This document shows positions 1 through 10,309 of a DNA stretch of 64,000 nt, piece by piece. Numbering within the stretch: the stretch's first letter is position 1; every line of letters begins with the position of its first letter. The notes under the pieces were generated by a model, which saw nothing but the letters and a program-made list of their open reading frames with translations, made no database searches and was not told the origin of the DNA. The stretch is from Buddleja alternifolia (Eukaryota; Streptophyta; Magnoliopsida; Lamiales; Scrophulariaceae): positions 23,973,953 to 24,037,952 of the forward strand of contig CM033408.1 in NCBI GenBank assembly GCA_019426215.1, written 5' to 3'. The position numbers were made by a program, and so were the translations under genes.

Positions 1-460
1 CAGGAGGCAAAGTGCTACAAACCGCATAGGTGAGGGGGCAAAGCGCACATCACCTCATAGGTTGGAGGGGTATCTACTATTTTCTCTTTTTTTTATATAA
101 ATTCAAATATTCTTAATATTAACTTAACCCCCCTCGGTTAGCTTCGAGAAACTTTTTACCCATTCATCGTTCAATTTAAATCATGCATATAGGGATTTAT
201 TCGGATTTTTCTTAAAATATTACTTCTAGGTTTAAAATAAATAATTTTCAAATATGAAAATAATTTTCAAATATGAGGTGATGTGCGCTTTGCCCCCTCA
301 CCTATGCGGTTTATAGCGCTTTGCCTCTGTTTGCTGTTCGAAGCTGACCGAGGGGGTTAAGTGCACATATATGATAAGTTAGGGTGTTAAGTGCAACTTT
401 TAATAGGTGGAGAGGCAAACCGCACATTACCTCATAGGTTGGGGGGGGGGGGGTATCTGC
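1..460. repeat. Foldback repeat with two nested inverted repeats
   Basis: The first ~58 bases reappear as their reverse complement at about 273-330 (motif around GCGCTTTGCCCCCTCACC). Inside and overlapping, a second pair (about 122-148 and 336-360, core CCCCCTCGGT and its complement) is also inverted. A third, direct copy of the outer motif lies at about 411-470 and contains a run of 13 G. The layout fits a foldback or MITE-like element. No target duplication can be defined because the left edge is the window edge. Class not identified. Confidence 0.55.
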
Positions 461-1038
461 TATATTCTCTTAAAAAAAATACTAACTATTTCATGTAATA
501 GAAGCAATGGTTATTTAAGCATTTTTTTGTATAATTGTTGCTGATATATTTATTATTATACTTTTTTTTTGTACAATGGTGTATTTTATTGAAGGAAGAA
601 AATTTTGAATTTGATTGCTCGGTTTTAGCACGATGTCAAATTGAAGTGGATTCAAGTTGAATTTGCTTTTTTGTTGGTTCATATTATAATTTTATTTCAT
701 TTTTCAAATTTAACATACTTTATACTTTATTTTGTGGATGATGCTCCATAGTTTTAATGGACTAACTTTGATATAAAGTAGTAAAGAAACATCTACAACT
801 TGACAATGTTTTGCTATAAATTTTGAAAATTATAATTAATGTATTTTAAGATTAATGTGCATTCTTGTCATATTTTAGTTTAAAAATTAAAGATGGAGCT
901 CATATATTAATTAGTGGAGTGCCAATATCATTACCCTATTAGTTTTAGTAATATATAATATTGGAGCTCCAGTAATATATTTGGAGTGATAATATCATTT
1001 TCCAATGTTAGATTATAACAATACATATTCTAAATACA
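461..1038. other. AT-rich intergenic DNA
   Basis: No coding region, RNA gene or clear terminal repeat was seen. A short imperfect repeat with GGAGCTC and GATAATATCATT motifs occurs at 895-1005 and resembles the ends of the TIR element at 38089-38850, so it may be a remnant of that family. Confidence 0.4.
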
Positions 1039-1043
1039 AGACA

Positions 1044-2857
1044 TGTTAGGAATTTCATGTTAGATGTTTTGATGATGACAATTAGGATTCCATGTTAGAC
1101 CCCAAGAAATGTAAAGTATAAACGCTTTCGTAGAACAAATGTATAAGCGCCTGAAAGCTCGTGTTTTTATACTAGGCTTGTATTTTTATCTTTATAGAGT
1201 TTAGACTAAGAATGTGATACTAAATCACTAGAAGAATTCTGTGTGAGTCTACCAAGTGATGAAGTTGAAGATCAAGCGTCTGAAGAAATAGTAAAGATAA
1301 AGATTAGTCTCAAGCGTCCGTCAAACGCTAAAAGACTATCCCAGGTTACGAACTCAGCGCTCAAGATTTGTTATGGACCTTAGACCAAGTACTTAACACT
1401 AAGTCAATGATAGAATTCTGAGTGAGTCGATCAAAGATAAAGTGAAAGGACAAGCGTCTAAAAATCGAGCAAAGATTGTGACCTTTCTCAAGCGTCTGAT
1501 TAACAAAGAAGGCTACTTTCAAAAAGCCTAAACTCCAAAGGCTCAAGCGCCTAGTTCTCCAAGCGTAACCTGAAGATTCAAATCCAAGTTATCAAAGATG
1601 CATGAATCAATGGAAATTATTCCCAAACGGAAATAAGACAAGATGCATCAAAAGTCGGATAAGTGCTATTAAAATATAAGCACTACAACTTATGGGCAAG
1701 CCATATCTTTGACCGAGACTGTCAGATTTATGAAACCAAGACCATGCCTAAGCAATTAAATATACCCAAAGTTAGGATTGTCAGAACTCATGGAATGTTT
1801 AGGGAAACGAGATTCCAACCGTGTCCAACGGACAAAATCTCAAAACAAATTATAAATAACCTTTTCAGCAAAAGGGACATAGAACATAGACATAGAAAAA
1901 TATCTGGACGTAAAAATAAGAAAAAGGGTCCAAAACGTTGCTGAATTTTTTTGAGAAAAAGCTTATACTCCAGAGCCGAAACCCTTTAAGCTTTCTCAAA
2001 TACATTCCTAGACAGTCACCCATATCTCAAACCTCTTTTTAAGAAGAACCTACACTACTATTGAGATATCTCCAAGTTGTTTGAACTTTCCAAAAACAAA
2101 CAAACCCGTGACCAAAACCATCAACACCTTTTATCTGAGTGAGAAAGCTTGTTGACTTACAAGCAATATTTTTGTGTAAAAGAAGCTTATGGAAGAAGAT
2201 CTCTATTGGAGCTGAAATCTGTGTGACCAAAGAGTTCCGAGATCAAGTGTAACTTGCACCATTTCTGAGTGAAAGAAGCAAGGGGATAGAAGGTCTTTAG
2301 TGGAGCTGAAATCCGTGTGACCAAGGAGTTCCGAGATCATATCCAATCTCCCTCTATTTTGTAGAAGTCTCTGTGTGACCCTTCGATAATCATCATAGTG
2401 GAAAACCTCTCTGATAAAAGGAGAAGAAGGACGTAGCTGGGATTACATCACCCAGTGAACCTTACAAATATCTTGTGCTATTTACTGCTTTATTGCTTTA
2501 CCATTCATATTGCATATTCTTTGATAAAGTTTTAAAACAACTAAGCGACTACTTTTAATTAACAAATCGAACGCTAAGCTATAAAATACTTCCGTTGTGC
2601 TAACCCTGATTTAGTGACTAAACTCTGCCCTACTTTGGTAAGCGTTGAAATCACCAAGTCTAAGTTAACTTTTCCCAAGCGCCTGAAACCAGCGCTTAAG
2701 TCATTATCTCTCAAGCGCCGCACCCAGCGCTCAAAGCTTCCCGAGCATTCAAATACTTCAAAGTGATACGAAATTTTTGAAGTCGAAAAAGACTTCAGGG
2801 TCTATTCAACCCCCCCCCCCCTTTCTAGACCCTTTCGTATACCACTTGGGACCAACA
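1044..2857 (+). mobile_element. Solo LTR of a Ty1/copia (SIRE/Maximus-like) retrotransposon
   Basis: The segment starts TGTTAGG and ends CCAACA, the canonical TG...CA of an LTR. It is flanked on both sides by AGACA (1039-1043 and 2858-2862), a perfect 5-bp target duplication. At 1814 bp it is long, as in SIRE/Maximus elements. The early GATGATGACAA and the end TACCACTTGGGACCAACA are typical of that lineage (from family knowledge). A tRNA-iMet primer site would normally follow, but unrelated DNA follows directly, so the internal region and second LTR are gone, as expected after LTR-LTR recombination. Inside, a ~45-bp unit is present twice (about 2197-2245 and 2296-2340, both with GTGTGACCAA and GAGTTCCGAGATCA). 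A run of 12 C lies at 2810-2821. Confidence 0.85.
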
Positions 2858-2862
2858 AGACA

Positions 2863-3700
2863 TGTAGGTCAAGTGAACACAACCAATTGAAAAAGTATAT
2901 TGTATAATCCAAGATAACAAAGAAGAGATGAAAGGCCCGAAAACACCTTCCCCTGAGAGGGCGGTTACGTAAAAAAAAAAAACTCGATTGCTTCATTATG
3001 GCTGAAGACTTTTGGACTTTTAACTGTTGTTGTTGTTACTTGGTGGCCATCAATTTGGTTGTTGTTTATGTAGTTTGTATAAATGTAAAATTAAGCCCGA
3101 CAACAAACTTTGCTCTTGTCTTTTTGGGACCCAAGATCGACTCATTCAACTTTGAACCCACCAAAAGGATTTTGTGGGACAAAAAAATGGGTACAATTTA
3201 ATAAATCCTAGAAGTAGACTTTATTTTTTTATGTAATCAAGGTGAAAAATGTACATCTTTACCATTTAGTGAAAGCGATGCAGACAGTTTAGCGATTTTT
3301 ATGAACACCTCTACACATGTACTGATCACAGGGGCCAGAAGTGCCATAAAAGAACATCAACATAGATAAAAGATTGAGGAACCTTTTTATTTACAGATCT
3401 TGATATTTATCTTATCAAGAAATAATTTGCCTTCCTAATTTGTGATTTATGTTATAATTTTCTACACAAGAATTATAGGAACACTTGACTTACACAGGGA
3501 AAAAATTCAACTGAATAGGAAAAATAATTCAATTAATTTAAAAAAAAAAATAGTAGCTGCACCTTTTGTGTGGTTAATACTTAAAAAATAATGTAATATT
3601 TGAAAGAACCACAATCTATTTTCTATACAATCCAAGTATGAATTATTCATGTTCATTATTGATTTGATGTCATACAGACACAAAGACGTATATAGAGACA
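2863..3700. other. Intergenic DNA, no feature recognised
   Basis: The open frames here are short and low in complexity. No recognisable protein, RNA gene or transposon end was found. Confidence 0.4.
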
Positions 3701-4658
3701 TGGACTTTCGTTATAAAATTAGAAATAAAATTTTTGATTATGTATTTCCAAGTTGACCATTAATCACGACATTACATATGGCCAATACATTTACTTGAGT
3801 TATATCTAATTATAGCTACTTAAGAACAATAAGTTTGGATATTTTATTCCTTCCAATTAGCACTAAGATTATTTAGGTTATAGTATCAATGGGTACTTAG
3901 ATAAATAACAATAACTATTAAACTAATTGGTATTCATGTGCAACGCACGTCCTTTGTACTAGTACTATACTAAAAGTGTGGATAATTTAGTTGTTTCTTC
4001 CAATTGTGAATTCTCTTTTCTACCCTTATTACAAATAATTACAATTAGAATTAATGAATAATGGAATAAATGCACCTTCCAATAATATTATTGGACAATG
4101 AAAGTCCTCAACCTTTATACTATCTATACTACTATAAAAGTAATGTATCTTGGAAGTTGTTCATTCCAATTGTGATATTACAATATTACCCTTCCTTAGA
4201 TTTACCACCTTTGTTTAAATAATTAAATAATTAAATAATTATTTGAGACTTTTCATTAAAACATCTAAAACTCTACATTTTTTTGAAATCCTTCATTTGA
4301 AATTGCAGGCAAACTAAAGGTCCCCTAATAAATTTACCATAAACAAAATTACCCATACAAGCGAATCATGATAGTATAGAAATCAAATCCACCTTATTAA
4401 TTTGAGCAACTTTTCACATTCCAATAATAAAAATGTCCTCTCTTCAACTTCCCCAAACCATTCCAAGATTACTATAAACATAATCTTGATATCTCAATTT
4501 TCGTGCAACTTAGACTCTAAATCTATCTTTTTTTTTCCAGTTTAACTATGAACAAGTATGAATTAGATTTAAATTTTTTTTTCTTCTAAATATAGTCTTG
4601 AATATTGAAATTATTTAGCATATAAATACGTATTCTACGTGCACGTACACTCTACTAG
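3701..4658. mobile_element. Tandem or nested Helitron-like ends
   Basis: Two Helitron-type 3' ends are visible. At 3959-3962, CTAG followed by T is preceded by a GTGC-aac-GCAC hairpin. At 4655-4658, CTAG followed by T is preceded by CGTGCACGTACAC. Helitrons end in CTRR, carry a hairpin just upstream and insert between A and T (family knowledge). A 5'-end-like TCTATACTACTATAAAAG lies at about 4127. The unit that starts ACTATACTAAAAGTGTGG at about 3965 recurs at 4659, 5285 and 27311. Exact element borders cannot be fixed, since elements seem inserted into one another. Confidence 0.5.
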
Positions 4659-4858
4659 TATACTAAAAGTGTGGATAATTTAGTTGTTTCTTTGATCAAT
4701 TGTAAATTCTCTTTTCAACCCTTATTACTAATAATTACAATTAGAATTAATGAATAATGGAATAAACACACCTTCCAATAATATTATTGGACAATGAAAG
4801 TCCTCAACCTTTATAATAATTTGAATCCAAAAATTGCACCTTTTTAACTTCCCACTAA

Positions 4859-5138
4859 GAGGGTGTTTAGCTAAGCTTATTCAAAACATCTTATAAGCTC
4901 CTACATCTTATAAGATATTTTAGGAGCTTATAAGATGTAATATCTTATAAGTTGTTTAAAAAAAAAGGTGAGGTTGGGTTACTTTTTTAAAAACAACTTA
5001 TAAGACCCAAACATTTTATTTTTTGGTCTTATAAGCTATTTTTTAAAAAGACTTACCAAACTAATTTATAGAGCTTATAAGCTCTAAAACATCTTATAAG
5101 ATGTTTAGATGAGCTTATAAGCTTAGCCAAACACTCTC
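4859..5138. mobile_element. 280-bp MITE with 22-bp TIRs, copy 1
   Basis: The left end GAGGGTGTTTAGCTAAGCTT is matched, inverted, by the right end (GAGAGTGTTTGGCTAAGCTT when complemented), with two mismatches over 22 bp. The whole element is palindromic, with many CTTATAAG boxes. The sibling Helitron-like unit near 5480 has the same flanks without the MITE, so this is a later insertion. The superfamily (hAT or PIF-like) is undecided because no clean target duplication is visible. Confidence 0.75.
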
Positions 5139-5956
5139 TACGTGCATAATTTTTTTTCACCTTTTCAAAACGTATATTGAACTTTGAATATATTTGATAG
5201 CAAATTTTTTCTTTCAACTTCCACCCTTATTATATTATTATATTATATTATATTATAATATATATATATATATACTATATATATATATATACTATACTAA
5301 AAGTGTTGATAATTTAGTTGTTTCTTTCAATTGTGAATTCTCTTTTGTACCCTTATTACTAATAATTACAATTAGAATTAATCAATAATGGAATAAACGC
5401 ACCTTCCAATAATCTTATTGGACAATGAAAGTCCTCAATCCTTTATAATACTTTTAATTCAAAAATTGCACCTTTTTAACTTCCCACTAATTAAGTGCAG
5501 AATTTTTTTCACCTTTTCAAAACGTATATTGAACTCTTAACATATTTGATAGCAAATTTATTCTTTCAACTTCCACCATGTGGATTAAAATTCTCTTTTC
5601 TACCCTTATTACTAATAATTAGAGTTAGAATTAATGAATAATGGAATCAAACGCACCTTCCAATAATATTGTTGGACAATGAAAGTCCTCTATCCTTTAC
5701 AATACTTTTAATTCAAAAATTGCACCTTGTTAACTTCCCACCAAGTGTAGAATTTTTTTCACCTTTTCAAAACGTATATTGAACTCTGAACATATTTGAT
5801 TCTTTCAACTTCCACCATGTGGATTAACTCTTCCACTTGGTCTTGAAATGATTGCAATAATTGCATACCTCTTCAGTTCTTAAGAAAGAGAAGGGCTATA
5901 GATATGAATCAGCACATCCGCACGTTCTTCTGTTGTTTATATAGACTTTAAGGATG

Positions 5957-6056
5957 GGTTATTTCTTTTTTTTTTGAATAAATGATGGGGGTTACCCAAG
6001 TACAAATGTCTTAGCCCGACAAACCCGGGTTAATAGTCATAAAATGGATTATTTCT
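5957..6056 (-). mobile_element. Short retroposed insertion (SINE or LINE tail-like)
   Basis: About 90 bp are present here and absent from the matching place in copy 2 (near 28621). The insert is bordered by near-identical GGTTATTTCTT and GGATTATTTCTT, consistent with a ~12-bp target duplication. It carries a T run at its left end, i.e. a poly(A) tail on the minus strand. The family was not identified. Confidence 0.5.
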
Positions 6057-6419
6057 TTACTGAGCATTAATATTCGTGTAACTAAGGACTAGAAAAAGTC
6101 ACTGACAACATTCAACTACCTCACAATTCTTATGCTAAACAATCCTGGTTAATTAGCCCTTGAGCATGATAATATATATATACAGACTTTTCATCTTTCT
6201 CATAACATGAATAAAACTTGATCCCTACTAAGTCCTATACCCATGTTCTTTTAGAAGGCTTGAAAATGCAAAGCCAGCAGAGGAGGGTTCAAGAAGGTAA
6301 CATTTACATATCTATAATTTGTTATTAAACATAAAATGATTTGGAATTAAAAGGGATTCTATTCTACTAGAAAATAGAAACGAGAAGTCTTAGGTCCTCC
6401 CAAATTTTCATTCTTTTAC

Positions 6420-6614
6420 TTGATCAGTAATAGAATGAAAATTTGGTTTATTTCAATTATGCTAGACATACTTAATTTTTTACAGCATCTATGCTTAATT
6501 AGGTCCAAGCATACATACACTGGAGAAACATTGAAAGATGAACGATTAAGAGAAGCTACAAATATCATGAGAGAGGATGAATTTCATATTGGAGATGGCA
6601 TCTACATTCCATGA
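6420..6614 (+). other. 64-codon open fragment, possibly a captured exon (copy 1)
   Basis: An open frame runs to a TGA and ends in the hydrophilic segment GETLKDERLREA...GDGIYIP. It starts shortly before a TACAG that could be a splice acceptor. It lies inside the Helitron-like element and is conserved in copy 2 (29015-29209) with four amino-acid changes. No family was recognised. It may be an exon fragment captured by the Helitron, or chance. Confidence 0.25.
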
Positions 6615-7167
6615 GTGTGAAGGTATGAATCCATTGAAATACTAGATGTGGATACATTATTTCCATTCTAATTGAAGAATTATTATTAAATGATTTTATG
6701 GGCACTTATTTACCATGATTTATCATCATCATATACAATGCTATATCTAACACACTAAAATTTTTAGAAGTTTAATAGTTTCATATTTTCTACTGAAAAA
6801 TGTTGTATCATCCTACGTTCGCTCCATCTATCCTATATAATTCATGTCAATTTTATATTTATATATAAAAAAAATTGCGCATGTCGTGAAGTGAAATACG
6901 TGATGGAACACCAGTTTCCAAGAGAATGTCCAAACTTTAACTATTATTATTTTAATTATACATTAAGATTATATATATTAATTTTTTTTCTTTATCCAAG
7001 TTTATAAAATTATTATTCATGTGCAACGCACGTGCATTTTACTAGTTGTCGTAAATGTTAACATATATCTATATTTTCAAAAGAAATTACCGGCTAATAG
7101 TGTAAGAGAAAATTGTTTATCTCCAGCTAATTTTTGAACAAAATCTTAGCATCATTACAATTTAAAA

Positions 7168-7706
7168 GGGAAGATTGCATTTTTAGTCCCATAACTTTGC
7201 CGCATTTCACTTTTGGTCCCATTAGTTACGGGATTCTCACTTTACGTCCTTTATCTTTCAAAAAATTCTCACTTTTGGTCCCAAACCCATGATTCTGTCT
7301 ATTTTTAACGTAAAATGGCACGTGAGTGGCCCGTGCGCCGTTAGCCAGCTAGGTTTGGGGGGGAATTGTTCACTTTGACTGTTTGGGAGGCAAAATTGAC
7401 GCCAAAATTGATAAAAACCTCTCTAATTTTGCCCCAAAATCTTATTTCCCCTTCCTTTTTCTCAATTTTACCTCCAATTTTGTCTTCCAAACAATCAAAG
7501 TGAACAATTACCCCCCAAACCTAGCTGACTAACGGCGCACGGGCCACTCACGTGCCATTCCACGTTAAAAATAGACGTAATAAGGGGTTTGAGACCAAAA
7601 GTGAGAATTTTTTGAAAGATATGGGACGTAAAGTGAGAATCCCGTAACTAATGGGACCAACAGTGAAATGGGCCAAAGTTATGGGACTAAAAATGCGATT
7701 TTCCCC
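7168..7706. mobile_element. MULE-like foldback element, copy 1
   Basis: The left and right halves are long imperfect inverted repeats (motifs TTTTGGTCCCATTAG, CGTAAAGTGAGAAT, CACGTGCCATT). The ends are GGGAAGATTGCA and the complement of GGGGAAAATCGCA. Both sides are flanked by AATTTAAAA (7159-7167 and 7707-7715), a 9-bp target duplication typical of Mutator-like transposition. It has no coding capacity. Relatives are at 29763, 36199 and 36695. Confidence 0.8.
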
Positions 7707-7789
7707 AATTTAAAATTACTGGATAGAAGTATTATTATTTTGCATGAAATGTTATAGTTGAACAAATTCTACATCAAAATTTTCATATA

Positions 7790-7905
7790 TTAAGTACGGG
7801 TTTGTATTAGAATTTTTTCATATTTCTAAATATAGTACTTTAGTACAGAAATCCTTCGTATATAAATATGTGTTTTACGTGCAAGGCACGCGAGCGCACA
7901 TTCTA
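7790..7905 (+). promoter_or_regulatory. Kinase promoter region resembling a decayed Helitron 3' end (copy 1)
   Basis: TATATAAATA at about 7859-7868 is a good TATA box ~185 bp before the kinase start codon at 8054. The surrounding sequence (TTTCTAAATATAGT, ATATAAATA, TTTTACGTGCAAGGCACG) resembles the stretch at 4585-4658 that leads into a Helitron-type CTAG end. The promoter may therefore sit in old Helitron sequence. Confidence 0.4.
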
Positions 7906-8053
7906 CGTCAAAAATTTGAAATTGACTATGTGTATTATTGTTCAAAGTCTAGGCCACTCCCACACGACACTGGGTGGACCCAAGACTAATTTTATTCATG
8001 ATCACCACTCAATAAAAACCATGCAAGATTATAATCAATTCGAAACAAAAAAT

Positions 8054-9570
8054 ATGGCAAAACTTTCCGTCACTAGTCCTTTAATGATTCTATGGTCCGT
8101 CTTCTTCTTCTTCCATTTGGCCACTACTCCAGCAACGTGCTCCAATAACAAAACCGACTTACAAGCATTGCTAGCCTTCAAGAATGCCATAAATGGAGGC
8201 TTAAGCTCATGGAACGCAACATTACATTATTGCAACTGGAAAGGCATTTTATGCAGCAGAAGGCATCAAAGCAGGGTTGTATCAATTAATCTGAGATCTC
8301 AGGGCCTAGTGGGATCCATTTCACCTCATATAGGTAATCTTTCTTTTCTCAGAACCATCATTTTGCAAAATAACAGCTTCCATGGTCAAATCCCCGAAGA
8401 AATTGGTCGACTAAGAAGGCTTCAAAAGATCGAATTTAGCAATAATTCTTTCAGTGGTGAGATCCCGAGAAACCTTTCACAATGCAGGAATCTTTATTAC
8501 CTGAATATGATTGACAATGATCTCACAGGAATTATAATCCCCGAGATAGGTTCTTTGATCAAACTCAAAGCTCTAGGCTTGTCAATTAACAACCTTTCAG
8601 GTAATAGCAATACTCTACGATTTGTTGGAAATCTAACGAATTTAGTGTTACTTTCTTTAGCAAACTGTGGCTTGCATGGAGAAATCCCTGATTCACTTAT
8701 CCAACTAAAAAGACTTCAACTGCTAAATTTAATGAAAACAGGTTGATTGGTACAATCCCATCTGGTTTGTATAATATTTCAAGTATGTCTATTTTCTCAA
8801 TGAGTTCTAATCGTCTCGAAGGAACTATACCTTCTGATATAGGCTTCACATTTCCAAATTTGAGTTTTCTTGAACTGACAGACAATTATTTTAACGGAGT
8901 ACTTCCAGCTTCTCTGTCGAATGCTTCCTTGCTTGAAGAATTATATATGCATTCAAACAATTTCACAGGGCAAATCTTAAAGGATTTTAGCAGGCTTTCA
9001 TCTCTCCGTTTCGTAGATCTTTCATCTAATCATTTGGAGGGAGACATCAGTTTTATTTCATCAATGATAAATTGCACTAGCCTCGAAGCTCTTTTACTTT
9101 CCAAAAATCTCTTGAGTGGTTCATTGCCCGACTCTATTTCCAATCTTTCAACTCAGCTAAGCTTCTTAGCTATTGATTACAGTCAGTTACATGGAACTAT
9201 TCCATCTGGTATTGGAAACCTCATCGGTCTAAATCGCTTATCTATTGCAAATAATTATCTCGAAGGCCCTATTCCTTCTCTCATTGGTAAACTTAATAAT
9301 TTGCAAGAGATTTACCTCGATGGAAACAGATTGACAAATGAGCTACCAATTTCATTAGGTAACTTAACATTATTGATCCATCTTTACATGAGCAAAAATG
9401 ATTTTTATGGAAATATACCTCACAGCCTTGGCAACTGTACTAACTTGCTAAGCTTAGACCTTTCTGATAACAATCTCAACGGTTCAATACCTCCAGAAAT
9501 TATGAGCCTTTCCTCTATTTCCATTTTCTTTAACTTATCCTACAACGCCTTAACGGGGTCTATCCCATCA
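8054..9570 (+). pseudogene. LRR receptor-like kinase, disrupted copy 1
   Basis: This is the 5' part of a gene nearly identical to the intact one at 30660-33766: signal peptide, LRR N-terminal cap, and LRRs 1 to mid-18. Two lesions are visible. One A is missing at about 8731 (TTTAATG here, TTTAAATG in copy 2), which shifts the frame within LRR 7. A CACTA element then begins at 9571, right after a codon of LRR 18, so the rest of the LRRs, the transmembrane segment and the kinase are not contiguous. The 3' part is not found elsewhere in the window and presumably lies in the assembly gap. Start chosen at ATGGCAAAACTTTCC because a hydrophobic signal peptide follows it. No functional receptor is expected from this copy. 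Confidence 0.92.
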
Positions 9571-10048
9571 CACTACTACAAAAATGACCTATGACAGCGG
9601 TTTTTTTGGGCCTATGGCAGCGGTTTTAACCGCTGTCAAAGGTACCGCTGGTATAGGGGTGGACCTATGACAGCGGTTACAAAACCGCTGTAATAGGTCT
9701 ACCTATGACAGCGGTTTCCTGAACACCGCTGCGAAAAAACCAAAAAAATAAAAAAAAATAACGGACCTGTGGCAGCGGTTCTACAGAACCGCTGCCACAG
9801 GTGGACCTCTGGCAGCGGTTCTGGGAAAACCGCTGCCAAAGGTCTCACCTGTGGCAGCGGTTTTGGGAGAACCGCTTCCACAGGTGAGACCTTTGGCAGC
9901 GGTTTTCCCAGAACCGCTGCCAGAGGTCTTACCTGTGGAAGCGGTTCTCCCAAAACCGCTTCCACAGGTGAGACCTTTGGCAGCGGTTTTCCCAGAACCG
10001 CTGCCAGAGGTGAGAACTGTAGCAGCGGTTCTGCAGAACCGCTGTTTT
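9571..10048. repeat. CACTA subterminal inverted-repeat array (element 1)
   Basis: More than a dozen GCAGCGGTT or ACAGCGGTT boxes alternate with their complements, forming back-to-back hairpins, e.g. GGCAGCGGTTTTCCCAGAAC with its complement. An ~83-bp palindromic unit is repeated almost exactly at about 9848-9930 and 9931-10012. In CACTA elements such subterminal repeats bind the TNPA-type protein (family knowledge). Open frames on both strands here are by-products of the repeats. Confidence 0.85.
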
Positions 10049-10309
10049 TTTTTCTGTTTTTTTTTTAATTATTTATTGCGCTGTCATGATAGTGCCTGTA
10101 ATATGCAATGATCCAATCAACAAATTTCAACTAACAACAAAACATATTCAACATAAGCAAACATCATCCCAAACTTCAATATTACCATCTTTAATCTCCA
10201 ACAAAATGTACAATTAACTAATTAAATTACTAATGACCTTACGAAATACAATAAATCAAATCTCAATTTATAGCAAGTCACAATGTACAAAAACTAAATT
10301 ACCTAATTT

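Larger units (their letters stand above)
4659..7045 (+). mobile_element. Helitron-like non-autonomous element, copy 1
   Basis: The proposed start is TATACTAAAAGTGTGG at 4659. The end is CTAG at 7042-7045, followed by T, with the hairpin GTGCAACGCAC at about 7021-7031. Within it, the ~230-bp unit with TGGACAATGAAAGTCC occurs at least three times (about 4659-4860, 5285-5520, 5588-5780), so it may be a composite. No Rep/helicase gene is present. Copy 2 is at 27322-29640. Termini are assigned by pattern only. Confidence 0.5.
4643..9570. repeat. Copy 1 of a ~5-kb duplicated block
   Basis: From ACGTA at 4643 to the CACTA insertion at 9570, this block matches 27306-32187 almost base for base, in the same order and orientation: Helitron-like units, MITE, 64-codon fragment, foldback, kinase promoter and kinase exon. 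Differences are scattered substitutions, a ~90-bp insertion at 5957-6056 in this copy, a shorter G run and a one-base deletion in the kinase. In the kinase coding part only about eight differences were seen over ~1.5 kb. Confidence 0.92.

Noticed and set aside
2998..3201. 67-codon frame MAEDFWTFNCCCC...
   Set aside because: Single small frame without homology cues or codon pattern, in repeat-rich DNA.
9699..10111. Overlapping frames of 86-99 codons on both strands in the AGCGGTT array
   Set aside because: They are translations of palindromic subterminal repeats, repeated on both strands, with no domain.
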